Assembly (NCBI RefSeq): GCF_029784135.1
Contig: NC_073745.1
Span: forward strand, 52,466,285-52,530,284
Reading direction: 5' to 3'
Source of the DNA: Toxorhynchites rutilus septentrionalis
Taxonomy: Eukaryota; Arthropoda; Insecta; Diptera; Culicidae
DNA: 64,000 bases
Each line of letters opens with the position of its first letter. Position 1 is the first letter of the stretch. Below the pieces are notes generated by a model. It searched no databases and had not been told where the DNA came from. It saw nothing but the letters and a program-made list of their open reading frames with translations. A program made the translations under genes and the position numbers. This document shows, piece after piece, positions 23,374-33,125 of the stretch.

Positions 23374-25130
23374 ACACCATAATTAATTCATGATTTGCGA
23401 GCGTTCAGTCTCCCAAATAATAATCACTTTAGTACTCATGCATTTCTTCGCAGCACTCCGCCTACTTGAAGCACAAAATCTCTCCTCCTTTCTGCTAGGA
23501 TACTTCAAACTCGACAACACCACAACGAAACACATACACGAGAAGCAGTAATTAAAATTCTTCCGAGCATGAATTAAGTGAGCGAGTACACAATTATCCG
23601 CATGGAACTGCCGTACATCATCTGACGGCAAACCAGAGTTCATTTCCAGCCAAGGTACCCAGCCGCAGCATCAGACCTCCCACCCCCACCACTTGCACCG
23701 TCACTAAAAGTGTTGCGCACATTAGCTACGTTACGTAAAGTGCCCTCATGTCTTGTTCCTGCGTTCTTGCAACCATTTTTTTTCTTCTGTTGCTGCAAAA
23801 CGTGCTCATTTACTCTGGTTCTTATAACATTTTTCCGCTTCTGGCTATTTGCAGCTTCAGCATGACGCAAAGCTGTCTTCCGAGTGAGATGTGCTCCCGT
23901 GAATGGTGAGTTTGTTTTCGTTTGGATGATATTCTGCAGTCCGCATTCGAATGGTATCGATTTACATCATCCCAAGGTGCGTATCTTCAACTTTCACTAA
24001 ATCCCTCGCCAAACCTCGCAACAATGTGTCGCTCGGGCTTCGAATAAAGTTGCACCCCCGTGATGTGTCAACTCCCACACGACATCGCCCGCCATCCCAA
24101 TAAGGAAACGGTTTCAGTGCAATTTAGTCCGAATTCGTTTATATGGTTTCGAAAACAGACAAACAGCTGCAGTAGCCGAGTGCTTCATTAGCTGACTCGA
24201 ACGGATCACGATTCGCCGGTTCACTTGATCTCCCACGACAGATATAAACCTCTCGATCCGTGTCGGAGCGCAGCGGTCTGCCTCCTCCATTGCCGCCACA
24301 AATCATGTTCGTTTTCCGACTCGTTGATAAAATTATTAACATGAGTTCGCCAAAGTTTACGCAGCCACGAGAGTCGCCTTGCGGGTGCGCTGACAAGTCA
24401 CACTCTTCAAAGACTGGAGCAAACGCAGACTTTGTGTACTCTGGCCAAACTTTCGATGGTTCGTTCGCTTGAAGAGCGGTAAAACGAGTTCGGGACATGA
24501 AAGTCTTGCCATCCATCGTATTTTTTTTTCTTTTTCTATGCTTTCATTTCAAGCCAACCTCTGTTAAGAGAGCAACCCCGGTAGAGGTAGAGTGTCATGT
24601 ATGAGCACATTTTTAATCCGACTGATGGCTATCGCAAGCGTTTATACTGTCGCGCGCTCCATATCTCTGCGTTGGCCACGCGCGCTGTCCAGCCATCTCC
24701 CGAACTCGTATGGTTGCCCGTGGCATAATTGATGTGGCTGCTGTCACTCATTCACTCTTCGGACGGTGGTAGTCTTGGGGTTTGGAGCGATGTGAGTGGA
24801 CAACACTGCGCATTTGTGGTGTGTTTTATGTATTCGAAATTTTTCGCGAAAAATCTGGAAGGTTTAAACTGGACCGATTTAACTTTTAGATATCTCATAT
24901 AAAAATTCTCCTGTTCCGGAAAATCCTAGATACCATCAGGAATTAAACCCAAACTCTATGTAGGCATCAGTCGAGAATCACCAAGGTGAAGCACATACAG
25001 CGATAGCTTTCGATCATTCATTTCAAACATATTTACAACTTATGAACGTACTCGACCGATCGAGAACCGAATCCGATGCCCAAATCTTTCAAATCTCTGC
25101 GAGTTGACCATTTATTCGCTTAACCCTTCT
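23374..25130. other. Low-repeat DNA, higher GC, no gene assigned
   Basis: This stretch has higher GC than its surroundings and none of the window's repeats, so it is probably single-copy host DNA. The longest frames (24139-24516 and 23383-23643, both minus) show no recognised domain and overlap frames on other strands or phases. A host exon cannot be excluded but is not supported. Confidence 0.35.
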
Positions 25131-25312
25131 GTACTCGCGTGCAAAATCATAACACGTATACTCGCGCACGGTGTCACAGACCGAAAATTGAACTTCTCTG
25201 TAATGTTTCCATTGTGTATTTTTCAGGCTTTATTGGCATTTATTTGAAGAAGAGGATATGATTGAATGAAAAAACCCAAAAAAATATGTTTTCTTCGTCT
25301 TCATTATGTTTT

Positions 25313-25370
25313 AATTTCTCTGTTTTGGGGAGGCTGAATTAGATGACAGCCTCCCCAAAACAGAGAAATT
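25313..25370. repeat. Perfect 24-bp inverted repeat (hairpin)
   Basis: Arm 25313-25336 (aatttctctgttttggggag and four more bases) is followed by a 10-bp spacer (25337-25346) and an exactly complementary arm 25347-25370. There is no mismatch in 24 pairs. Pairing stops cleanly on the outer side (t opposite t). The surrounding sequence to 26020 contains no gene. It may be a replication-derived palindrome, a tiny foldback, or a structured RNA segment. Confidence 0.85.
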
Positions 25371-26022
25371 TTAGATACTCCAACACAAATAACGAAATTC
25401 GAATTTTTCAAAAGTAAGCAACTGAATATAATTCATGGAAGTATAAAGAGCTATAAAATAACATAAAAACGTATTAATCGATTGTGGTTTCATTGGAGTA
25501 AGAATCAGAACATAGCATAACTGCATGCTCAAAACGAACATATTTTTTACATTTCATGCAGTTGCTGCGTGTTTTTCGGGTCTTTTATCGAAGAGAAGAA
25601 TGTATAACGACCTTCTAGATAATGACCAGATAATAAAGGTTCTGGAATATAAAGTTTGCATATTTCTAATATTCATTTTCTCTGTATTTTTGGTAAACTA
25701 AGAATTAATGCCTGTTTTTAGATGGGGCATAAAAAGATGATATAAAAGGATTTCTAGGAACTTCCTCTTCTTTTTCTTGTTTTCTTGTCGATATTTTCCA
25801 TTATAAAAAAATATCCCCGTAACTGTAACTGTTAAAAATTAGCATAAGCCACCGATTAGTTAATAGTTTACTGTTTACAATTATTCCACAAGTGAAATTC
25901 TCTCACAAATGTGTATATTTATGACCATTGTATTTAGCGAATAACTATACGAAAGTCAAACATTTATATTTTGCCTTTGAACGTATGAATCTAACGACGA
26001 ATATATCGACGAATAGTTAATA

Positions 26023-26060
26023 TTGGGTTGGGGAATAAGAAATGTCGTATATTGTCAATA
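26023..26060 (+). mobile_element. Mariner (DD34D-like) 5' end
   Basis: TA then ttgggttggggaataagaaa resembles mariner terminal repeats. It continues after the inserted block at 29522 with tatggcaacacttgaacata, a leader and a transposase start. The target of the block is the TA at 26059-26060, duplicated at 29522-29523. Confidence 0.6.
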
Positions 26061-26195
26061 CAGGTCGGACCCGATTTTCCGGAGACTCGATTATCCGGGA
26101 TACGATTATCCGGAATTTTAGACTCGATTATCCGGAGTATTTTATTTTTGATTTTCGGAAATTTTGAATAATTTGTATAATAATTCTATATTGAA
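26061..26195. mobile_element. Pogo-like family P1, left end
   Basis: Begins CAGGTCGGACCCGATTTTCC after TA and carries repeated cgattatccgga motifs, matching the end of the element at 8835-10042 in inverse orientation. The complete P1 right end is not separately visible; the end at 29460-29521 has the same ttatccggag motif and may belong to P1. Confidence 0.6.
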
Positions 26196-26298
26196 TAGCT
26201 AATATGGGTATCAAAAGAAAGGGCTTGACTAGTAGAATGCAGTTATTTATGAAAAATGCAAATCCAAAATGGCCACCGCCACAAAATGGCGCCATATA
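26196..26298 (-). repeat. Family X, segment left of the P3 insertion
   Basis: Reads atatgggtatcaaaagaaag, tagtagaatgcagttattta and cgccacaaaatggcgcca, typical of X. It resumes at 28177 (acaatcccatcaatatggg) after the P3 insertion at TA 26297-26298, giving a contiguous X sequence when the insertion is removed. Confidence 0.75.
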
Positions 26299-26367
26299 CA
26301 GGTAAACATCGATATAACCTACATTTCACTTTCAAAATTGTACGTTATATCGAAGCATAATAAAGTA

Positions 26368-27838
26368 CAGTGCGGACTCGATTATATATAGTTTCTGATT
26401 TCTTTTCATTATATATAATCGAATCCTGTATATAATCGAATCAAAAAGAAAGTTTTTATTCGTTTTTTTATTGCAAGTATTTTTCTTTTTTTTTTTTTTT
26501 TGAATATAAAAGAGGAATTTGATTTTTGATTCATCCCCTTAAAGTCAGAAAATACCTTTCTCACATGAAAAAAAAATAATCAAGATTCTCTCAGAGGGAC
26601 GATCATATTTGATGGAAATAATCCTTCTACGGAAATAATCCTTCTTTTTGTTTCGGACTCTGTTGCCTCGAACTGGCTCTACATTAAAAAGTACGCTACG
26701 GAAGACAATTCTGTTACTTTCATTTGAAAGATGAGAAAATTTGATACAGGATATAGTAGTGGAACATCTAAATTAATGGATTTTAATAACATTTTGGAAG
26801 TGTAAAACTTGAAAGTTCGTAATTGTTAATGTATTATTATTAATGTCATCCTGTTTTTTCACAAGGCAGACAATCGGATATCCCCGTCCGGGATATCTTA
26901 GGTAGCCGTGATCCTGATCTTCTGCTTCATCTAAATATACCTGTTCCTCAGAAACGCCGATGTCAACGTTTAATGATGTTTCCTTCGTTGTGTCCCCGTT
27001 TCATATCCCTCCTATCCGATCGATAAACTTTTACTTAGTCGCGGCAATACATACACACACTCTTTACAGATGCACGGGCCGAAGGTTGTGCAGTCAACAA
27101 GAGCCAAAGGTTGTACCGCTCATGACAACTCTACACGAGCTGATGATTGCGCCGGCTAGTGACCATTCTATCCTGGATTCCTCGAGTCGAAAAAGACGCA
27201 CCACGCTAGATATGGGGTACAGACTAGGGGGGCGTTGCTGATTAATGGTCAGCTGCATCCCAATAGGAAGTATCCCGTGTCGGGCACACGTACAGAGCAT
27301 CGAAGACTGCAACATACCAATTATGAGAACACTTGTAATACTAACCTCGAGCCAACCGCGAGTAATCGGTTACATATTACAAACATAGTTGTAAGACAAA
27401 AATTGTCAAAATATTGGACTCCCGGCCCCGTCAGGCTAACGCCACATGTGCCTTAATAAAATATATATTTTGGGAAAAAAAAATCCTGTTTTTTTTTATT
27501 AAACTGGATTCTTTCTATCAATCAAATTGAAGCTCTCTAACCGCTCTACAATTTGTTCTTTGACACCCAACTTCTATCTATCTTAATTTGACTGCAATAT
27601 CGATATAATTAATTCTTGGCAAAATCTTCAAAAATCACGATTTTTACCCCATTGTATATGAATTAGTCACTTAAATTACACCTTAACGTTGAAAGGTTAT
27701 ATTTCTTCTTGAAATAAATCATATTTGAAACATTTTTTTTTTAAGCTGTATATAACCGAGTCCAAAATTGTATATAATCGAATCACATATAATCGAGTCT
27801 GTATATAACCGAGTCTGTATATAATCGAGTCCGACCTG
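26368..27838 (+). mobile_element. Pogo-like MITE family P2, copy 1, with nested retroposon
   Basis: The left end is CAGTGCGGACTCGATTATAT and the right end ATAATCGAGTCCGACCTG, flanked by TA (26366-26367 and 27839-27840), inserted in P3. Several internal attatataatcga repeats lie near both ends. Removing the retroposon 26860-27482 and one TSD leaves about 835 bp, matching the inverted second copy at 28695-29521. No transposase. Confidence 0.85.
26860..27482 (+). mobile_element. Retroposon R with 12-bp target duplication
   Basis: A 623-bp insertion beginning cacaaggcagacaatcggat and ending cttaataaaatatatatttt-gggaaaaaa. It is flanked by the perfect duplication atcctgtttttt (26848-26859 and 27483-27494), which implies target-primed retrotransposition. 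It contains no protein frame of note. The block accgcgagtaatcggtt near 27354 also occurs in the 3' untranslated part of the LINE at 45941-49215 (inverted at about 46064-46080), suggesting that R is a SINE or deleted derivative using that LINE type. No clear pol III boxes were identified. Confidence 0.8.
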
Positions 27839-28176
27839 TACTCACAAACGTAATCTATAATACATTATTGTGTTGCTGTTTTAGTAAATTTAATGAATAA
27901 CTTCAATCAGTAGACGAAGCTAGCCTTTCACATGATGTTCCCCTTCGTACTGTTGATTAAAACTTGATTCATTTAGAATCAGGAATCACAAAACCAGCTG
28001 TATTTCGGGATTGATTGAAGGTACAAAACTTGGTTTAGCATCACAATACAGATACTTCATTGTTCTATCAGAAAAAAAATATTGAAAAAAAAATTCCTTT
28101 ACACTTTGTAAATGTGTACGTTATATCGAGGTAAAATATAAGTTATATCGAGTGACGTTATATCGAAGTTTTCATG

Positions 28177-28694
28177 TATATTTTTTTTACAATCCCATCA
28201 ATATGGGTATCAAATGAAAGGGCTTGACTAGTAGAATACAGTTATTTATGAAAAATGCAAATCTAAGATGGCTAGTAGAACATAGCAGATAATGAAAAAT
28301 CCAATTTCAAGATGGCCGCAGTCCCCGAACAACTAATTACTTTTTGAATGGTTTCATTCAGCTTGACCTGTTTCTATGTATGTTTGAATGTTTGTTGGGT
28401 TGTCCCTCATTAATAGAAAATTGACCACGTTCCTGTTGAATGATTGATTTGAAATTTGGATCACGCATTTAATTCTACTGTCATTATAAATAGAACTGCG
28501 TATTCCATGATCTTGAAAAATTCAATTTGGCCGCCTCAAAAAAATGGCTGAATGGCCTGATTTGGAGAATACACTACACTATGAACAACATAAATTCAAA
28601 AAGGTCGCCGCCACAAAATGGTCGACTTTGTATTTTTTTGCAATTCCCTCAATATTGGTATCAAATGAAATGATTTGACTAATAGAATACAGTA
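28177..28694 (-). repeat. Family X, segment right of P3
   Basis: Includes atcaatatgggtatcaaatg, a tail copy ttcattcagcttgacctgtt with tatgtttgaatgtttg units, and gttgtccctcattaatagaa. A second tail within one stretch shows that X copies are joined head to tail or nested. Interrupted at TA 28693-28694 by P2 copy 2. Confidence 0.65.
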
Positions 28695-29521
28695 CAGGTC
28701 AGACTTGATTGTATACAGATTCGATTATATACAATTTTTGACTCGATTATATTCAGTTTGGAAAAAAACATTTTTTCTATAATTCAAATATGACTTATTA
28801 CATGAAGAAATGTAACCTTTCAACATTAAGGTGAAGTTTAAGTGGCTATTACATGTACAGTGGAGTAAAAGTCATGATTTTTGAAGATTTGGCTTGAATT
28901 TTCACCAGGAATTGTTTATATCGATATTGCAGCCAAATTAAAAAAGATAGAAGCTGTGCATGAAAGAACAAATTGTGGAGCGGTTCAAGAACTTCATATT
29001 AATTGATAGAAACAATCTAGTTTAATATAAATTTTTAGAATAAAATTAATAATAACACATTAAAATTATTAACTTTTAAGTGTTTCACTTCCAAAATGTT
29101 TTTCAAATTCACTAATATAGTTGTTCCACTACTATATGCTGTACTAAATTTTCTCATCTTTCAAATGAAAGCATCAGGATCGTCCTTGGTAGCGTACTTT
29201 TTAATGTAGAGCCAGTATGAAGCAACAGAGTCTGAAACAAAAAAAATTTCTGTAACTCTGTCATTGTTGAAATTCGAACATATGCGTAGGAGGATTTTTT
29301 CATCAAATATGATCGTCTATCACCTCCTGAGAGAATCTGGATAATTTTTTTTTCATGTGAGAAAGGTGTTTTCTGACTTTAAGGGGATTAATCAAATTCC
29401 TCTTTTATTTTCAAAAAACAAAAAATACATTCAGAAAAACAAATAAAGAAAAAAAAATGTTTTGACTCGATTATCCGGAGTGAAAAAAAAATCAATACCT
29501 TGGATAATCGAGTCCGACCTG
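28695..29521 (-). mobile_element. Pogo-like MITE family P2, copy 2
   Basis: The left end is CAGGTCAGACTTGATTGTAT and the right end ATAATCGAGTCCGACCTG, flanked by TA (28693-28694, 29522-29523). It is 827 bp, inverted relative to copy 1, and uninterrupted, so it serves as the empty-site reference for retroposon R. The right end carries ttatccggag like P1, so P1 and P2 may be subfamilies, or this end may be a P1/P2 hybrid. Confidence 0.8.
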
Positions 29522-29889
29522 TATATGGCAACACTTGAACATATCTTGTGTTGTACTTATCGCATCGGGTCATAGTATACGGCTATTTAAAGACGACAAA
29601 CTGTGCTACAGGTGTCGTTTTGACAGTGTTGTGATTGTCCTTTTCAGTCTCAAGTTATAGCGCGTCAAAGATGGAGTCCACCAAGCAAAAAATTCGCCAT
29701 ATTTTACGTTTTTACGGACAAAAAAAAATTGTGTAGTTTATGGACCCGATACTGTAACGATTCGCATTTGGTTTGATCGATTTCGTTCTGTAGTGGCTGT
29801 CGAAGATACACCCCGTACTGGTATAAAGGTAACTGTTTATGAATCGAAACCACCAAAAATCAAGATAATGCCAACATTTGTTTTCCCAA
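29522..29889 (+). pseudogene. Mariner transposase N-terminal fragment, deletion derivative
   Basis: The leader is followed by ATG at 29671: MESTKQKIRHILRFYGQKK. After a deletion and frame change it reads CVVYGPDTVTIRIWFDRFRS then VVAVEDTPRTG, the helix-turn-helix and linker region of a DD34D mariner. The WVNDL, HDNA and YSPDLAP catalytic regions are absent. The right end near 29870-29889 (acatttgttttcccaatta) resembles a degraded inverted copy of the left end at 26023. Net length without inserts is about 0.4 kb, a MITE-like mariner derivative. Confidence 0.65.
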
Positions 29890-30460
29890 TTAATTCGAAA
29901 TAATGTAAGGATCAATCACATAAGCTTTGTGGAGCCGCAAATTCCAAATTTGTTTACAAAATTTCATCTTAATTCTAAAGAGTTTGGATTGAGCTGCGAT
30001 TGCAGACAGACGCGCGCGTTTGTGCTCTGTGCTATTCCTCACAGTTTTCATGGTTTTCTGATTTAAGTGCTTCAGTTTTACGAGAAAGTGATACGAAATT
30101 AAGAACGGATTCATTGGAGTTTTTTGAAACTTCTTAGACAACTAAAGAAAGCAATTGATTAATGTAACTGCTGAGAACTATTTTGTTTTTGCATGACGAT
30201 TGCGTAACATGGAGAGACATTTTTGGAACAGTCCGTCTTGCTTTGCAATACGCAAATTTTCTTCGCGTTTGTGTGTGCTTGCAAAATAGATAGTGAAGTG
30301 GCGGTGAAATGAAATCTACTGAAAGTGGAAGATCAAAGTCTATGAGTTAAATCTATATTAGGCGTTTTCGCCTCATGTGAACCCGGACCGCTTTCCGGTT
30401 GACTCGGACGTTTTCATGTTCCATCATGTTTATTTTTCTTCCACCGAGTGATGCAAGCTA
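29890..30460. other. Spacer, no gene recognised
   Basis: No supported frame. The short phrase tttcatcttaattctaaa near 29963 is shared with 32953, a weak LINE-tail trace. Confidence 0.35.
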
Positions 30461-30462
30461 TA

Positions 30463-31760
30463 AAGGGTGTGTCACATCAAATTGCATCACGGAAAAAACG
30501 CTGTAGAAATTCGCCCAGTAGACCGATCCTTTTGAAAATTTTAGACAGTAAAATAAAAACTATTAAACAACTTTTGGCATTTTCTTTTTATTCATACTTC
30601 GAGCCCAAGCCCGTATGCTCCTACCTTCCTCTTTACCTCGTCCATAAGGTGCTGTACAACGTCAGGTTGTAGTTTTTTTTGAACAGATATCCATTTTCTC
30701 TTGAAGTCCGCCTCCGATTTGACAACTTTTGGGTTCTTCCGGAGGGCCTGCTTCATAATCGCCCAATATTTCTCTATTGGGCGAAGCTCCGGCGCGTTGG
30801 GCGGGTTCATTTCCTTTGGCACGAAGGTGACCCCGTTGGCTTCGTACCACTCCAACACGTCCTTTGAATAGTGGCACGAAGCGATATCCGGCCAGAAGAT
30901 GGGCGGGCCCTCGTGCTGCTTCAATAGTGGTAGTAAGCGTTTCTGTAGGCACTCCTTAAGGTAAACCTGCCCGTTTACCGTGCCGGTCATCACGAAGGGG
31001 GCGCTCCGCTTTCCGCAAGAGCAGATCGCTTGCCACACCATGTACTTTTTGGCAAACTTGGATAGTTTCTGCTTGCGAATCTCCTCCGGAACGCTGAATG
31101 TGTCCTCTGCGGAGAAGAACAACAGGCCCGGCAGCTGACGAAAGTCCGCTTTGACGTAGGTTTCGTCGTCCATTACCAGGCAATGCGCCTTCCTCAGCAT
31201 TTCGGTGTACAGCTTCCGGGCTCGCGTCTTCCCCACCATGTTTTGCCTTTCGTCGCGGTTAGGAGTCTTCTGAACCTTGTATGTACGCAGGACCTCCCGC
31301 TGCTTGGTCCGCTGGACGAATGAACATGACAAATTCAGCTTATTGGCGACATCCCGGACCGAACTTCTCGGATCACGTCTAAACTGCTTAACTACGCGCT
31401 TGTGATCTTTTTCACTGACGGAGCATCCATTTTTGCCGTTCTTCACCTTCCGGTCGATGGTTAGGTTCTCGAAGTATCGTTTTAGTACTCTGCTGACCGT
31501 GGATTGGACGATTCTCAGCATCTTACCGATGTCCCGATGTGACAACACCGGATTCTCGAAATGAGTGCACAGGATTAATTCACGACGCTCTTTTTCGTTC
31601 GACGACATTTTTCCAAATTTACGAAAAATTGACAGTGAAGCATGGCCAACGTGATCTATACACTCTTATCTGATTATAAGCGAAAGCTGAAGATATAATT
31701 CCTAAAAATTAAATTTCTACAGCGTTTTTTCCGTGATGCAATTTGATGTGACACACCCTT
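30463..31760 (-). mobile_element. ITmD37E-type transposon copy 2, structurally complete
   Basis: 1298 bp with 49-bp terminal inverted repeats that are identical at both ends as far as read (AAGGGTGTGTCACATCAAAT at the start), flanked by TA at 30461-30462 and 31761-31762. It contains a single uninterrupted transposase gene on the minus strand with about 130-150 bp of untranslated sequence on each side. It is the only copy of this family in the window with everything in place. Confidence 0.95.
30592..31608 (-). CDS. Intact DD37E transposase, 338 aa
   Basis: Predicted cut-and-paste transposase of the ITm superfamily acting on its own terminal repeats in the nucleus. Order of parts: first helix-turn-helix (about 23-46, SHRDIGKMLRIVQSTVSRVL), basic linker (51-75), second helix-turn-helix (about 80-105), then the catalytic core. 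The triad is Asp148 in VMDDETYVK, Asp241 in FWPDIASCHYSK and Glu279 in RPIEKYWAIMK. Exactly 37 residues lie between the last two acidic residues, the DD37E signature. The C-terminus is KRKVGAYGLGLEV. The start is the ATG shared by all four 5'-complete copies, 13 bp after a conserved gtaaatttgg. No stop or frameshift, and a length typical of Tc1/mariner. Activity is inferred only; single missense changes relative to other copies (for example LNLSCSF, TLRKAHC) could matter. Confidence 0.93.
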   Translation of the reverse strand: MSSNEKERRELILCTHFENPVLSHRDIGKMLRIVQSTVSRVLKRYFENLTIDRKVKNGKNGCSVSEKDHKRVVKQFRRDPRSSVRDVANKLNLSCSFVQRTKQREVLRTYKVQKTPNRDERQNMVGKTRARKLYTEMLRKAHCLVMDDETYVKADFRQLPGLLFFSAEDTFSVPEEIRKQKLSKFAKKYMVWQAICSCGKRSAPFVMTGTVNGQVYLKECLQKRLLPLLKQHEGPPIFWPDIASCHYSKDVLEWYEANGVTFVPKEMNPPNAPELRPIEKYWAIMKQALRKNPKVVKSEADFKRKWISVQKKLQPDVVQHLMDEVKRKVGAYGLGLEV

Positions 31761-31762
31761 TA

Positions 31763-32670
31763 AGTGTTAGTGTGTGCGTGAGTTGTTCATAATCAAAGCG
31801 GAATCGTGCGTAAATGGCTTGGTGGCAGCAAGATCGAATTTTATTCGAGTGGTATTATCACGATAATCGGATACATAATAGCTGTACAAGTAGTTAAATT
31901 GTCAAGCAAATATATCTCACAGCTAAGTTTTCTAATCAATTCTAATCAATTTCATCTTTTGTCATATCTTTTATCCAAAAGTTTTTATTATCTGGTTATA
32001 ATTCGTTAAAATTCCTTGAGCATAAGTGTTAGATCATGATTGAATATCGTATGGAAACGGTATATTCTGATGGGAATTGTATAGTTGTGTAGAAGAAAAA
32101 CTCCAGCCCAATGCATACTAACGAATAATTCTCACACATATTCCCACAGTCATTTAACCGTCGATTTGCTTTATTTGCTTTTGAGAACAAAGTTTTAAAA
32201 ACACAACAATCGCCACGTAGGAAAATGTTTTATGCATGTCCATTATTTTCCGTCCTCGATAAAATTTTACTTAGTTTTGCTTAGTTTGAGTAGCACAAAA
32301 TTCGAAAAATGTAAAAGTTTTCTTGGCAAATCAATCGTAATAAAATATTCATCGCCATCATTTAAACAGAAATTCAACCATTGACTTGCATTTCTTGCGA
32401 GTTTTTCATTGTTTTGTTTGAGATATTTGTGTAATTCTGGGGATGCCGTATTGTGTACAGCTTATAAAATATTATGTTCTAATCATTTGGTGAAAATTGA
32501 GAAAAAAAATAGAATAATTATAATTTGAATTAAATTACAGTAACTCATAGAAACGAATTCAACCGAATCGTTGAGAGTTCACGTTTCTAGAATCACATCA
32601 CTTACCGCAGTGAATCCTGATTTTTCTTAACCATTCCCACTAACAACTATCCCTTCCATGATAACCGCTA
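31763..32670. other. AT-rich spacer, no gene recognised
   Basis: Only short frames. No element from the window recurs here. Confidence 0.35.
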
Positions 32671-32947
32671 GGGAACCACGCTATAGAGGCGACCCTTCTG
32701 GCCTTCGGGCGGCGAATATCATACTAACATTCCTTCCCTTCCCCTGGTGACTGTAAGGACGTGGCCGGCGTCGTTATCGACAATTTAAAGCTCGAATCAC
32801 CGAAAATTGCACAACGAGAATGATTTGCTAGTCCCAAGCGTCATTCTGTGTGTTCTTTGTGCTATTTGTTAGGTTCAGGTCAATCACGGAGAGCAACTAC
32901 GAATTGCACAGTCTACCCAAGCTCAAGCTCAAGCTCAAGCTCAAGCT
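32671..32947 (+). repeat. Retroelement-like repeat T, copy 1, with (caagct)n tail
   Basis: Begins gaaccacgctatagaggcga, includes gaatatcatactaacattcc, aggacgtggccggcgtcgtt and gcacaacgagaatgatttgc, and ends in five caagct/aagctc-type hexamers (32917-32948). A shorter copy with the same order is at 35459-35665. A hexamer tail of this kind suggests a retroposon 3' end. The open frame over the hexamers (serine run) is not a gene. Confidence 0.7.
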
Positions 32948-33125
32948 CTAAATTTCATCTTAATTCTAAATTTAGTGGGATTCGGATTTACTCGAGGTCA
33001 GAAGGGCAACAATTTTTATGTGACTGGTCAGGTTAGGGATATGGACAGTGCTTGTGCATAATGACCAGGGATAGCTACTGGTAGCAATGCCAACAATATG
33101 AGTTGAATGAGAGTAGAGAGACTTG
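32948..33125 (-). repeat. Fragment of LINE 3' untranslated region
   Basis: cttaattctaaatttagtgg, gatttactcgaggtcagaag and gttagggatatggacagtg align in order with 46038-46150 in the 3' untranslated part of the LINE at 45941-49215. No coding sequence remains. Confidence 0.5.

Larger units (their letters stand above)
26299..28176. mobile_element. Pogo-like MITE family P3, copy 1, with nested P2
   Basis: The left end is CAGGTAAACATCGATATAAC and the right end GTTATATCGAAGTTTTCATG, flanked by TA (26297-26298, 28177-28178). Without the nested P2 copy and its TA it is about 405 bp, matching copy 2 (50115-50509, 395 bp). Internal segments flanking the P2 insertion join to the uninterrupted sequence of copy 2. 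No coding capacity. Confidence 0.85.

Noticed and set aside
24139..24516. 125-codon minus-strand frame
   Set aside because: No domain; overlapping frames open on both strands in a GC-richer patch, typical of chance.
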